64,000 bases of DNA from DATAGF01 sp963835685 (GTDB taxonomy: Bacteria > Actinomycetota > Thermoleophilia > Miltoncostaeales > Miltoncostaeaceae). The DNA lies in NCBI GenBank assembly GCA_963835685.1, contig CAWIGI010000020.1, forward strand, positions 1 through 64,000, given 5' to 3'. Position numbers and translations under genes: made by a program. Below, piece by piece: positions 1 to 9,787 of the stretch (its first letter is position 1; each line of letters starts with the position of its first letter). The notes under the pieces are model-generated. The model worked only from the letters and a program-made list of their open reading frames with translations. It did not search any database and was not told where the DNA came from.

Positions 1-2163
1 CGGCCCGCGCCTCCACGAGGTCGCGCGCCGCGCGCTCAGCGGCGGCCAGCCGCTCGCCCGCGTCGCCAGCCCCCTCCGCGACCGCCGCGGCCGCGCGGGT
101 GGAGGCCTCCTCGAAGGCGGCGTGGCGCGCCGCGACGGCGGCCAGCAGCCCGCGCTCGGGCGCCTCGCCGACCTCCTCGATCGAGGCGCCGGCCGCCTCG
201 CGCGCCCTCCTCGAAGAAGGGCGAGGGGGCCTGCGCCACGCCGCCGGACCCGGCCGCGACGGTGGCCACCACGAGGTGGCTGCGGGCCCGCGTCATCGCG
301 ACGTAGGCGAGCCGCCGGGCCTCGGCCACGTGGGCGTCGCGGCCCCGGGGGAGCACCTCCGGCAGCAGGGCGTCCGGGATGTCGGCGCGGCCACGGTCGG
401 CGCCCGGGAAGCCCGCCCGCGTCAGCCCGATCACGAAGACGGCGTCGAACTCCAGGCCCTTGGCCTGGTGGATCGTCATCACCTGCACGCCGGTGCGCTC
501 CGGCGGCGACGCGCCGTCGCCGCGGAAGCCGATCTCGGCGAGCCCTGCCAGCCGGGTCGCCAGGCCGCGGACGTCGAGCGCCGGCTCCGCCGCGGCGATC
601 TCGCGCGCGAGGCGCTCGAGCGGACGCGAGGGCAGCCAGCCGGCCGGCGCCCTCGGCGCCGCCGGCCGCGAGCGCGGCCGCCCGCAGGCCGCACCCGTCG
701 ATTTCTGCCCGGAGGGCGTCGGCGGGCGGCAGGTCGGCCGCGGCGCGGCCCGCCTCCTCGAGAAGCGGGGCGAGGGCGGGCGCGACCCCGACGAGCGGCC
801 CCGCCACCGGCCGGCCGGCCGCGGCGGCGGCCGACACCGCGTCGGCGGCCTCGGTCCAGGGCACGTCGAGGCGCCGGTCGGCGGCGACGCGCAGGTGGGC
901 CTGGGCGTCGGCCGGGTCGGCGGCGGCGCGAGCCACGCGACGGCCGAGCGCACATCGCGGCGCTCGAAGAGGCCGAAGCGGCCCCGCACCTGGTGCGCAC
1001 GCCCGCGCGCTCGAGGGCGTCGGTCACCGGGCGGGCCTCGAGGCGGACCGGCCGCATGAGGACGGCCTGCTCCTCGAGCGGCGTGCCCGCGTCCGCTAGG
1101 CGGACGATCTCCTGGACGACCGCCCGCGCCTGGCCGTCCGGGTCGGGAGCGCGCCAGAAGCGCGGCGGGGGCCCGGCGGCCTCGGGGCGGGCCGCGATGC
1201 GCTTGGCCGCCCGGTCGGGGATCGGCGCGACGACCGCGGCGGCGGCGTCGAGGATCGCCTGGGTCGAGCGGTGGTTGACCTCGAGCCGCAGCTCGGCCGC
1301 CTCGGGGAAGCGGCGGCGGAAGTCGGCCACGTTCTTGGCCGACGCACCCCGGAAGCGGTAGATGCCCTGGTCGTCGTCGCCGACGACCATCAGGCTGTCG
1401 GCGCCTCCCGCCACGAGGTAGAGGAGCTCGGCTTGGGCGTGGTTGGTGTCCTGGAAGTCGTTGACCAGGACGTGCCGGGCCTCCGCGCGGACGGCCTCCA
1501 GCCGGTCGGGGTGCGCGCGCAGGAGCGCGAGCACCGAACGATCGAGAGGCCGAAGTCCTCGCGGCCGTCCTCGGCCAGCCAGCGCTCGTGCGCCTCGAAC
1601 ACCCGCGCGATCTCGACCTGGCGCCGCGCCCTGTGGGCCGCCGCGCCCGACCCGGCGCCCGCCAGGCGCTCCTCGGCCCAGGCGCGGTAGCGGGCCGCGT
1701 CCACGAGCTGGTCGCGGCACGTGTCGATGCGGTCAACCAGGTCGGCGACCAGCCGGCCGCGGTCGCCGCGCAGGTCGTGCTCCCGGAGGTCGAGCTCGTC
1801 GAGCCGCTCGAGCAGCATCAGCATCCGGTCCTCGGTCCGCGCCACCGACGTCGCCGGCAGCAGCCCGCGCTCGCCGCCGTGCACGCGCGCCAGCTCGAGG
1901 GCGTACGCGTGGAACGTCGTGACCCCGAGCGTCTCGTGCGAGCGGCCGATCAGCTCCTCCGCACGGGCGCGGAGCTCGACGGCGGCCTCGCGCGTGAAGG
2001 TCAGCGCGACGATCTCGGCCGGCGACGCCCCGCCCTCGACGAGCCACGCGAGGCGGTGGCAGAGGACGCGCGTCTTGCCGGCCCCGGCCCCGGCGAGGAC
2101 CAGGGCGGGGCCGCCGGGGTGGGTGACCGCGGCGCGCTGCTCGGGGGTGAGACCGTCCAACAT
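1..2163 (-). CDS. UvrD/PcrA-type superfamily 1 DNA helicase, 3' end off the window, frameshifted
   Basis: This encodes an ATP-dependent 3'-5' DNA helicase of the UvrD/Rep family, which acts in DNA repair or recombination. The start (MLDGLTPEQRAAV) is at 2163. The Walker A motif GAGAGKTRVL lies about 25 residues in. Further on are VGDDDQGIYRFRGA, NHRSTQAIL, the motif V/VI region IHQAKGLEFDAV and YVAMTRAR, so all core helicase motifs are present in order. The conserved sequence changes frame near 1540, 990, 935, 630 and 205, which I take as indel errors. The C-terminus runs off the left edge. The family is certain, but which paralogue (UvrD, PcrA or a RecB-like form) is not. Confidence 0.9.
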
Positions 2164-2439
2164 CGGACCGACTAGGGTAGCCGCGGCCCCGGACGTCCCC
2201 GGCGACAGCCTGCGCCGGGCCCCAAGCGTACGCCGGCCCTCTTGCGGGCCCGGCGAGAGGCCTCCGGGCCCCTGGCCGGGGCCTCCGGCAACCGGCGGCA
2301 CCGCCTGCGGCGGGGCTGGCCGCCTCGGAAGATCAACACCGCCGAAGCCAAACCCCGAGGGGGTCCTGTCCCGCGTCCAGCCCCCCCCGAGCCCCGCCTC
2401 CCCCCGGGCCCGCTAAGAGCCCCGCTGTACGCTTGGAAT
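2164..2439. other. divergent intergenic region with a GC hairpin
   Basis: This gap separates the minus-strand helicase from the plus-strand DUF1015 gene, so it should carry both promoters. The only structure I see is an inverted repeat GGCCCC-tggcc-GGGGCC at 2267-2283. I could not pick out promoter boxes with confidence. Confidence 0.35.
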
Positions 2440-3656
2440 ATGGCCGATGTCCGCCCCTTCCGAGCCCTGCGCTACACCGCGGCGGCCGGCCCCCTCGGCG
2501 ACCTGGTCGCGCCGCCGTACGACGTCATCTCCCCGACGAGCGCCGCCTGTACCTGGCGGCGAGCCCCTACAACGCGGTCCGGCTGATCCTTCCTGAGCTC
2601 CCCTACGAGGAGGTCGGCGGGCTCATCGCCACGTGGCGGGCGACCGGCGTCATCGACGCGTCACCCGAGCCGGTCCTCATCGCCTGGACCCAGAGCTTCA
2701 CGCTGGGGGACGGCGTCCCGCGCGAGCGGCGGACGATCCTGGGCGCCGTGAGGCTCGAGCCGTACGAGCGCCGCGTCGTGCGGCCGCACGAGCGCACGCA
2801 CGCGGGGCCGGTGGAGGATCGGCTGCGCCTGACGCGCGCGGTCCGGACCAACCTCTCGCCGGTCTTCGGCCTCTACCGCGACCCCGGCCAGGCCGCATGG
2901 GCGGCGCTCGGCCTCCAGGGCCCTTCCGACGCCGAGCTCGCCGACCGCGACGGGACGGTGCACCGCGTCTGGCGGTGGCCGACCGGGCGCGCACGCCGCC
3001 GTCGCGGCGGCGATGCGCGATGGCTGGATCCTCATCGCCGACGGGCACCACCGCTACGAGACGGCCCTCGCCTATCGCGACGAGCGCCGCGCGCAGGCGG
3101 GGGGAACGGGTCGGACGCCCCCTACGATCGGGTGCTCATGGGCCTGACGGCCCTCGAGGACCCGGGCCTCGTCGTGCTGCCGACCCACCGCGTGCTGACC
3201 CGGTGGCCCGAGGGCGCGGAGTCGGCCTTCGCCTCGCGGCCGGTCAACGGCCTCGACGCCCTGCGCGCCGCCCTGACCGACGCGCCCGAGGACGCGCCCG
3301 CCCTCGGCCTGGTGCGGCCGGACGGGATGCGGCTCCTCACCGGCCAGGCGCACGGCGACGCGGGCCCGGGGGAGCGCCTGGACGCCGCGGTGCTCGAGCG
3401 GGAGATCCTGGTCGCCATCTGGGCGCCGACCAGGCCGCGCTGACCGCCGACGGCGCCTGGGCTACACGGTGGACGCCGCGCGGGCGGCCCGGCTCGTCGC
3501 CTCGGGCGAGGCCGCGGCGGCGCTCCTGATGCGCCCGATCCCCAAGGCGGAGGTCGCGGCGGTGGCCGAGGCCGGCGAGACGATGCCCCGAAGTCCACCT
3601 ACTTCTTCCCCAAGCTCCTGACCGGGGTGGCCTTCCACTCGCTGGGGGGCGTCTGA
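2440..3656 (+). CDS. DUF1015 family protein (frameshifted)
   Basis: The product matches the DUF1015 family, a widespread cytosolic protein of unknown function. The N-terminus (VRPFRALRY, then LVAPPYDVI) and the C-terminus (KSTYFFPKLLTG) are family hallmarks, and IADGHHRYETALAYR in the middle is the conserved histidine-rich motif. The ATG at 2440 is followed directly by the family's conserved start. Frame changes near 2545, 2985, 3090, 3440 and 3590 are needed to read it through, giving about 405 residues, the usual length. Its stop at 3654-3656 abuts the stop of the convergent kelch gene. Confidence 0.85.
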
Positions 3657-4585
3657 TCACGGGGGCGGCACCCGCAGCGACTGCAGCGTCGCGCTGACCG
3701 TCAGCCCGGGCCTGCGGGCGCGGAGAAACTGGTACAGCGTGCCCCGATGTCCACGACCGCCAGCCCGTGCCGGGGCCTCGGGCTGCGAGGCAGGCTCCGC
3801 CACGACCCGCGCTCCGGGTCTAGGCGTCAACGGGCCGGATGGCTCCGTCCGGCCCCTCGCCGCCGACGGCCACGGCGAGCCGGCCGGCGACCGTCGCGCC
3901 GTTGCCGCCGCGGCGGGTGGGGGCATCCGGCAACCGCGACCAGCGCCGGGAGATCGGGTCGTATGCGTCCGCCGCGGCGGTGTTCGTCTCGAGCCCCGCG
4001 GTGCGGCCGCCGATCGCGTACACGCGGCCGCCGAGCGCGGTCACGCCGAGGTGCTCGCGCGGCCGCGGGAGCCCGCCGAAGCCCTGCCAGCGGAGCGTCC
4101 GCAGGTCCAGCAGCAGCGAGCCCGCGGCGAGGCTTCCGGGCGCACGCGAGGTGGTGCCGCCGACGACGTAGATCCGGTTGCGGACGATCGCCGCGCCGCC
4201 CGCGGCGCGCGGCTGGGGTAGCCGCGGCAGCGCCCGCCAGCGCCGGTCGAAGAGCACCCACGCGCGGTCGCTGGCCTCCCATTCGCCGTCGCGGAGGCGG
4301 TAGCCGCCCACCACGTACAGGCGCCCCGCCCGCGAGGCGGCCATCGCGTGGTGCAGGCCCTCGGGCAGGTCGGGGAGCCGCAGCCAGCGCTCGCGCCGCG
4401 GGTCGTAGAGGTCCACGCGGGCGGACGCCCGGCCGTCGGCGGTGAGCCCGCCGACCACGGCGACCCTCCCGGAGAGGGCCGCGCCCACCACCTCGGTGCG
4501 GGCCTCGGGCGCCGGGGAGCTCCTGCCACGCCGGCTTGGCCGTGGAGCAGCCGGCGAGCAGCAGGGTGCACAACAGCGCGGCCAC
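3657..4585 (-). CDS. kelch-repeat lipoprotein (frameshifted)
   Basis: This is a probable surface-anchored kelch beta-propeller. Starting at the GTG at 4585, the product opens with a lipoprotein signal whose lipobox is LLLAGC. Five to six kelch blades follow, each with the double-glycine signature (VAVVGG, LYVVGGY, IYVVGGTTS, VYAIGGRTA, LAVAVGGE) and a WxxLPDLP-type strand. Frame changes near 4515 and again between about 3820 and 3750 must be corrected to reach the final blade and the stop at 3657. An in-frame ATG upstream at 4599 belongs to another frame and lacks the signal peptide. The ligand or enzymatic role is unknown. Confidence 0.75.
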
Positions 4586-4647
4586 GGGGTAGCGAGCATC
4601 GCGCGAGCGTACTATCGGTGCGGGAAACGACCGATCCGGGAGGGCGC

Positions 4648-5247
4648 GTGGCGCTGTTCCGCAACAGGGGGCTCACGGACGAGGAGCGCGCGCGGCTGCC
4701 GCCGGGGCAGCACGCCGTGCGCGACTTCCCCGTGCTGCACGCCGGCTCGGTCCCCTACCAGTCGCCGCTGCCCGACTGGGACTTCCGCGTCTTCGGTGCC
4801 GTCGAGCGGCCCCGGGGCTGGAGCTTTGACGAGCTCCGGGCGCTCCCCACGCGCAGCGTGACCACGGACATCCACTGCGTCACGACCTGGAGCAAGCTGG
4901 GCACGGCGTGGGAGGGCGTGCCCGTGTGGCCGCTCCTGGAGGAGCTGGGGGTCCGCCCCGAGGCGACCCACGCCGTCGCCCACTCCGAGGAGGACTACAC
5001 CGCGAACGTCCCGCTCGAGCGGCTCCGCGCCGACGACGTCCTCCTGGCGTACCGCTTCGACGGGGCCGAGCTCGGGCCGGTCCACGGCGGGCCGCTGAGG
5101 CTGCTGGTGCCCAGCCTCTACTTCTGGAAGAGCGCCAAGTGGCTGCGCGGCCTCGAGCTCGTCGAGGGCGATCGGCCCGGCTACTGGGAGCGCCTCGGCT
5201 ACTCGAACAGCGCCGACCCGTGGAAGGAGGAGCGCTACGGCTTCTGA
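4648..5247 (+). CDS. molybdopterin-dependent oxidoreductase, sulfite-oxidase/YedY-like domain
   Basis: This is an intact 199-residue protein with the oxidoreductase molybdopterin-binding fold of the sulfite oxidase and MsrP/YedY superfamily. The motif DIHCVTTWSKLGTAW carries the cysteine that ligates molybdenum in this family, and DYTANVPLERL and YFWKSAKWLRGLEL are the following conserved blocks. The GTG at 4648 is preceded by GGGAGGG. There is no Tat or Sec signal, unlike periplasmic MsrP, so it is probably cytosolic or needs a partner. The substrate cannot be deduced. Confidence 0.85.
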   Translation: MALFRNRGLTDEERARLPPGQHAVRDFPVLHAGSVPYQSPLPDWDFRVFGAVERPRGWSFDELRALPTRSVTTDIHCVTTWSKLGTAWEGVPVWPLLEELGVRPEATHAVAHSEEDYTANVPLERLRADDVLLAYRFDGAELGPVHGGPLRLLVPSLYFWKSAKWLRGLELVEGDRPGYWERLGYSNSADPWKEERYGF

Positions 5248-5293
5248 GGGGCCGGGGGACGATTTCGACCAGGTCGAGCGGATCACCCAGCGC

Positions 5294-5575
5294 GTGGTGC
5301 GCGGCGCCGCCATCGGCGTGCCGACCTGGATCGTCCTGCTCGCCGCCCTGCCCGCCACGGGTCTGGGGGTCGTCGCCTGCCTCGCCCTCGCCACCGGCCT
5401 TGCGATCGCCACGGTGGTCGTGGCCGAGCGCCTGCGCAGGCGCGAACCGCGGGCCGGCGGCGCGGCGGGCGGCGCCCGGCCCCGCAGGGCGATGAGCCCG
5501 CTGGCCGCGGCCGCCCTCACGCTGGGCGCCGTCGCCGTGCTGGTCTACGTGATCCTGGTGATCCGCGCGGCTTGA
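5294..5575 (+). CDS. small membrane protein
   Basis: This encodes a 93-residue hydrophobic protein with two adjacent membrane segments near the N-terminus, a basic loop (RLRRREPRAGG) and a C-terminal membrane segment. The frame is open upstream back into the preceding gene, and a soluble stretch (DDFDQVERITQ) precedes the GTG at 5294, so the true start could lie earlier. The stop overlaps the next gene's TTG. I recognise no family. Confidence 0.55.
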   Translation: MVRGAAIGVPTWIVLLAALPATGLGVVACLALATGLAIATVVVAERLRRREPRAGGAAGGARPRRAMSPLAAAALTLGAVAVLVYVILVIRAA

Positions 5576-5883
5576 CGCCCACCTACGACCAGGCCCGCCA
5601 GTTCGGGAAGACCTACGTCGGGGCGCTCAACACCTCGGCCGAGGCCTTCGCGGCGCTGTTCGCGCCGGACGCCGAGGTGCGCGTGGGCGGGGCGCCGGCC
5701 GACCCGCAGGGCGTCCGCGACGCCACCCCTCCCGGCCGCTCCGGGTTTCGGCGGGCGCGCCTCGACCCGCCCGACGTCCTGCTGACGGTCCGCGTCCTCG
5801 ACCGCGCCGCCGCGAGCGTGGACGACCGGGTCCACCGGCTGCGCGTGGACGCGCGCGGGCGGATCACCGCCCTTGAGGCGTAG
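5572..5883 (+). CDS. small NTF2/SnoaL-like protein
   Basis: This is a 103-residue product. Its N-terminal half (GKTYVGALNTSAEAFAALFAPDAEVRVGG) has the helix-then-strand pattern of NTF2/SnoaL-like folds. The TTG at 5572 overlaps the stop of the preceding membrane-protein gene (TTGA), suggesting translational coupling. It lies just before clpP. No catalytic residues can be assigned. Confidence 0.5.
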   Translation: MTPTYDQARQFGKTYVGALNTSAEAFAALFAPDAEVRVGGAPADPQGVRDATPPGRSGFRRARLDPPDVLLTVRVLDRAAASVDDRVHRLRVDARGRITALEA

Positions 5884-5894
5884 GCTGGCGAGCG

Positions 5895-6479
5895 ATGAGC
5901 CCGCTGATCCCCATGGTCGTCGAGCAGACGTCGCGCGGCGAGCGCGCCTTCGACATCTACTCGCGCCTGCTCAACGAGCGGATCGTCTTCCTCGGCACGC
6001 CGGTGGACGACCAGATCGCGAACCTGATCGTGGCCCAGCTGCTGCACCTGGAGAGCGAGGACCCCGACAAGGACATCTCGCTCTACATCAACTCGCCCGG
6101 GGGCAGCGTCTACGCCGGCTTGGCGATCTACGACACGATGCAGTTCATCAAGCCGGACGTGCAGACGATCTGCGTGGGCATCGCGATGAGCATGGGCGCC
6201 CTGCTGCTCTCGGGCGGGGCCCCCGGCAAGCGGATGGCGCTGCCGAACGCGAAGATCCTCATCCACCAGCTCACGGGCGGCTTCAGCGGCCAGGCGACCG
6301 ACATCGAGATCCACGCGCGCGAGGCCCTCGACCTGCGCAAGCGCCTCGACGAGATCATCGCCAAGCACACCGGCCAGTCGCTCGAGAAGGTCGGCGCGGA
6401 CACCGAGCGGGACTTCTTCATGAGCAGCGAGGAGGCCCGCGGCTACGGCATCATCGACCGGGTGATCGAGTCGCACTGA
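5895..6479 (+). CDS. clpP: ATP-dependent Clp protease proteolytic subunit
   Basis: This is the serine peptidase subunit of the Clp protease, a cytosolic tetradecamer that degrades substrates unfolded by ClpX or ClpC. At 194 residues it has the family's usual length. The catalytic triad is visible as Ser99 (GIAMSMGA), His124 (ILIHQLTGG) and Asp173 (ERDFFM), and YINSPGGSVYAG is the conserved substrate-binding strand. No second clpP or clpX lies next to it, although many actinobacteria carry clpP1-clpP2-clpX together. The gene is intact. Confidence 0.97.
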   Translation: MSPLIPMVVEQTSRGERAFDIYSRLLNERIVFLGTPVDDQIANLIVAQLLHLESEDPDKDISLYINSPGGSVYAGLAIYDTMQFIKPDVQTICVGIAMSMGALLLSGGAPGKRMALPNAKILIHQLTGGFSGQATDIEIHAREALDLRKRLDEIIAKHTGQSLEKVGADTERDFFMSSEEARGYGIIDRVIESH

Positions 6480-7142
6480 CGCCCCCGGGACCGTCGTGAG
6501 CAGGGCCTCGGGCACGCCTTGACCGGGGTGCGGCCGAGTGCGAGCATCGGGCCACGGGATGAGCAGCCAGCGGGTCCGGTGCCTCGGACCCCGAGGCCTA
6601 TGTCCCGTCCGTAGGTCGGACCGGATCGTGGACCGCATGCACCGCAGCCACAAGCAGGTGAGCGTCCTTGACCCCTCGGGCTCCAGCACCGGCCGCGCGC
6701 GGCCGGCATCCGGAGCCTCCGCGCTCTTGCGCGGTGGTCTGGCGCCCCGTGCGGAGTGGGGCGGGCGGCGGAATCGCGACCCGGGCCTCGCCACCCCCGA
6801 CGACTCCGAGGAGCGCGTGGGCCCTCGCAGCGCCACGGGGTGGATGCGACGACCGAGCGACCCGACGGCGTCCGTCGGCACGGGCGCATGGGTCGCGGGG
6901 AGGTGACGCCTCTGGATGCGGCGACCACGGGCGGTCCCACCGGCTGACGAGGCCGTGGGGGCCGCCCAGGACCCCACCGAAGTCAGCACGGCTCGCGCCC
7001 CGCGCTCCCCGCGGGGGGCGGGAGCCGAGGTCCGAAGGACGTGGGGCCGTCGCCACGGTAGGCAGAGGGTGGCGACGGCCCCGGCGTGTGCCGGGGGCGT
7101 AGTCTCGCGCAACGGCGAGACACGACGCACGAGGTGCCGCGC
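6480..7142. other. 663-bp region without a recognisable gene
   Basis: No open frame here resembles a protein family or has a convincing ribosome-binding site, and its composition is noticeably less codon-structured than its surroundings. The notable structures are a 14-bp perfect inverted repeat at 7043-7082, listed separately, and a smaller stem GTCTCG/CGAGAC at 7102-7121. It could be a decayed gene or a long leader for the nitroreductase gene. Confidence 0.45.
7043..7082. other. 14-bp perfect inverted repeat (hairpin)
   Basis: The arm GGGGCCGTCGCCAC (7043-7056) pairs perfectly with GTGGCGACGGCCCC (7069-7082) across a 12-base loop. It lies 60 bases before the F420 nitroreductase start and could be a terminator, an attenuator or a protein-binding site. 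There is no trailing T-run. Confidence 0.5.
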
Positions 7143-7694
7143 ATGAGCGAGTTCGACGAGATGAACCGGCAGGTGATCGAGGAGTTCCGCGCCAAGGGCG
7201 GAGTCGTTGACGAGGCCGCGGGCGGCTATTTCAAGGGCAAGCCGATGATGATCGTCCACACCACCGGGGCGCGGACGGGGGCCGAGCGCGTCAACCCGCT
7301 GATGTACCTGGAGGAGGGGGACCGGCGCTTCGTGTTCGCCTCGAACGGCGGCGCCCCGACGAACCCCGACTGGTACTACAACCTCAAGGCCCACCCGGGC
7401 GTCAACGTCGAGATCGGGACCGAGTCGTATCAGGCGACCGCGAGCGAGGTCATGGGCGCCGAGCGGGACCGCATCTACGCGGCGATGGCCGACCGCTTCC
7501 CCCAGTTCGCGGAGTACGAGGAGAAGACCACCCGCACGATCCCGGCCGTCGCGCTCGAGCGGACCGAGCCGAGCGAGCTCGTCGCCTCAGTGCGCGACGC
7601 TACCAGCGGGACGGCTCCCTGCCCCTTGGCCCCGTGGCCAAAGCCGGGGCGCGGCGCTTCGTCCCGGGGAGGGCGCGGGCGAGCCAGACGGTGA
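7143..7694 (+). CDS. F420-dependent nitroreductase family protein (Ddn-like)
   Basis: The product belongs to the deazaflavin (F420)-dependent nitroreductase family related to mycobacterial Ddn. Evidence is MMIVHTTGARTG, the NPLMYLEEGDRRFVFASNGG strand pair and NPDWYYNLKAHPGVNVEIG, all family signatures for the split beta-barrel that binds F420. The ATG at 7143 gives the expected N-terminal helix. The family core ends near residue 148. The remaining roughly 35 residues (rich in Pro, Gly and Arg) overlap the 3' end of the convergent MFS gene by 95 bases and probably reflect a lost stop. F420 use is a good actinobacterial marker. Confidence 0.88.
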   Translation: MSEFDEMNRQVIEEFRAKGGVVDEAAGGYFKGKPMMIVHTTGARTGAERVNPLMYLEEGDRRFVFASNGGAPTNPDWYYNLKAHPGVNVEIGTESYQATASEVMGAERDRIYAAMADRFPQFAEYEEKTTRTIPAVALERTEPSELVASVRDATSGTAPCPLAPWPKPGRGASSRGGRGRARR

Positions 7695-8837
7695 TCGCCA
7701 CGGTCGCCGCCGAGGCGATCAGGGTCGTCGCCAGGAAGGGCAAGCCCGCGCTCGCGGCCGCGCCGACGAGCGGCCCGGCGACGTAGCCGATGGCGAAGAT
7801 CACCGTCAGCGCCGCCGCGCTCAGGCCGTAGCGCCCCGCCATTCCCGCCTCGTCCACGGCCTCCACCATCAGCGGCCCGGTCGGGGCGATCATCGCCGCC
7901 ATGCCCGCGCCGGCGACGCAGAAGGCGATCGTGACGGACCAGACCGGGCCGACGGCGATGAACGGCAGCCCGACCGCCATGAGGCCGCCGCCGACGATGA
8001 TCGGGCGCGCGGCGCCCGCGCCGGTCCGACCAGCGCCCGGCGATCGGCACCAGCAGGAGGTAGGCGGCCAAGCCGATCCCGAAGACGATCCCCACGCCCA
8101 GCGACGACAGCCCCAGCCGGTCGGAGAGGTCGAGCGGCAGGAGCGGCTCGACCAGCGCCAGCACAGCCGCGCCGGTGGCCAGCGCCACGCCGGCCACCCT
8201 GGAGGTGCGCACCCGCCAGAGCCGGCGCAGGTCGGGGATCAGCCGGGCGCCCGCGGCAGGACCGCGGCGCGTCTCCGGGCACGAGCAGGGTCGGGACCAG
8301 CGCGAGCACGGGGAGCGCCGTCGCGATGTAGAAGGTCGTCTCGAGGCCGACCGCAGCGATCAGCGCCCCGGCGAAGGGCGGGCCCGCGAGGCCCACCACG
8401 CCGCCCGCCGTCTCGGCGAGCCCCATGCGGAGGCCGAGCTCCTCCTGCGGGTAGACGTCGGAGATCGCCGCCAGGGCCGCGGTCCAGACCAGCCCCGCCG
8501 CGAGCCCCTGCACGAACCGCGCCAGGGTGATCAGCGCGACGCCGTTGGCCAGCGCGAACGCCAGCGTGGCGGCGGCCAGGGTGAGGGCGGCGAGGATCAT
8601 CACGGGCCGGCGGCCGAAGCGGTCCACCAGCCCCGCCGCCCACAGCGCCGTGACGAGCATGCCCACCGGGAAGGCGGCGAAGATCAGCGACGCGACCGCG
8701 TCGGAGAAGCCGTAGCGGTCCTGGTACTCCGGCAGCGCCGGCACGACCATCGTGAAGAGGATCGTGTCGACCGCGATCAGCGTCGTCGCGGTCCAGAACA
8801 CGAGCGCCCGGCGGTGGACCTGGGGCTGGGCGCTCAC
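7600..8837 (-). CDS. MFS transporter (frameshifted)
   Basis: This is a 12-helix major facilitator superfamily exporter of the inner membrane. The first half, read from the GTG at 8837, carries the loop motif GLVDRFGRRPVMI and the drug-exporter-type helix 5 block GVVGLAGPPFAGAL. The second half (LDLSDRLGLSSLGVGIVFG, GRWSDRRGRR) continues after a frame change near 8265, and the last helices (GLPFIAVGPVWS onwards) after another near 8025. An alternative upstream start at 8912 is less likely. The substrate is unknown. Confidence 0.85.
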
Positions 8838-8926
8838 CGGGGGGATCGTATGCGCTCGCGCGCGCCGGGGGCCGAGTGGCATAGTGGTCGCGAGGACGCA
8901 GAGCGCGCCCACAAGGGGGTGGACCG

Positions 8927-9730
8927 ATGGAGGCTCTCGAGCTGGCCACGCGGTAATCGACGCGTGGAACCGTCGCGACCCGGAGGCGATCGCACGCCGC
9001 CCTCGCCCCGGACGGGACCTACTCCGACCCGAACGATGCCCGCGAGCCTCGGGCCGGAGGCGGAAGCCGCGGGGTACGCGGGCGGCCTCTCACCGCCTTC
9101 TCGGACCTCGCCTTCGAGCTCGACGTCGGCGGCGGAGTGCGGCAGGGCACGGTCGCCGCGCAGTGCGATCATGACCGGCACCAACGACGGGCCCGTTCCA
9201 GAGCCGGCCGCCCACGGAGTGACGGTGCGCCTGCCGGGTGGTGGACTCATCGCGACCGAGGGACGATCGCGTGCGAACGGTCAGATCGGTCATCGACACG
9301 GCCGTCGTGCAGCTCCAGCTGGGCCGGTAGGAGATCGTGCAGCCGTCCGAGATCGGCGCCGTTCTCGATCGGCATCAGCATCTACGTGTCGAAGAGCGGC
9401 GCCGAGCCCGGCGCCGTGAGCCTGACACGGGCATCGAGGCGCGGTCGGAGCGAGGAGATCGAGGATGCTCCGATCCCGGTCCTCGCGACAGCGCGATGTC
9501 GGCGACCGGGGTCACCCTCCGGCGGGATCGGCAGCGCGTCGACCGCCGGCGCGAGACGCCTCCCGTCGATCGCCGAGGTTGAGCGCCCCCCACGAAGCGC
9601 CGCCGCCGACCGGCGTGTGGGCATCGGCTCAAGGATGTGGCGCGCGATGCCCGCGAGCAGCCGGCTCGAACGGCCGGTGGCGCCGATCTACGAGCGCCGA
9701 GGCGACGGCACCTCGTACTACCCGGAACGG
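8927..9730 (+). pseudogene. degraded NTF2-like / ester-cyclase-type gene
   Basis: An ATG at 8927, with AGGGGG upstream, opens MEALELATRVIDAWNRRDPEAI after minor correction, the standard start of SnoaL/NTF2-like ester-cyclase relatives. Later fragments in different frames (FSDLAFELDVGGG, MTGTNDGP, SIGISIYVSKSG, GAVSLT) follow the order seen in a two-part actinobacterial family. At least five frame changes are required, and the sequence past about 9480 is barely recognisable, which is more damage than in neighbouring genes. I call it a probable pseudogene. The 3' limit is approximate. Confidence 0.5.
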
Positions 9731-9760
9731 CGAAGGGGGCCCTCGATGGGCCCCCCTCGG
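9731..9760 (-). terminator. groEL terminator hairpin
   Basis: A strong stem of GGGGGCCC and GGGCCCCC around a TCGAT loop lies 28 bases after the groEL stop on the minus strand, extended by CGA/TCG at its base. There is no T-tract, as is common for very GC-rich actinobacterial terminators. Confidence 0.6.
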
Positions 9761-9787
9761 TGACTGCTGGAATTCGGCGCGGCCGAA

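Noticed and set aside
5613..7394. A minus-strand open frame running across clpP and the gene-poor region
   Set aside because: It is antisense to clpP and the nitroreductase and shows no recognisable domain.
7475..7694. A long C-terminal extension of the F420 nitroreductase as a real domain
   Set aside because: The family core ends before it, and the extra residues are antisense to the MFS C-terminus with no conserved pattern.
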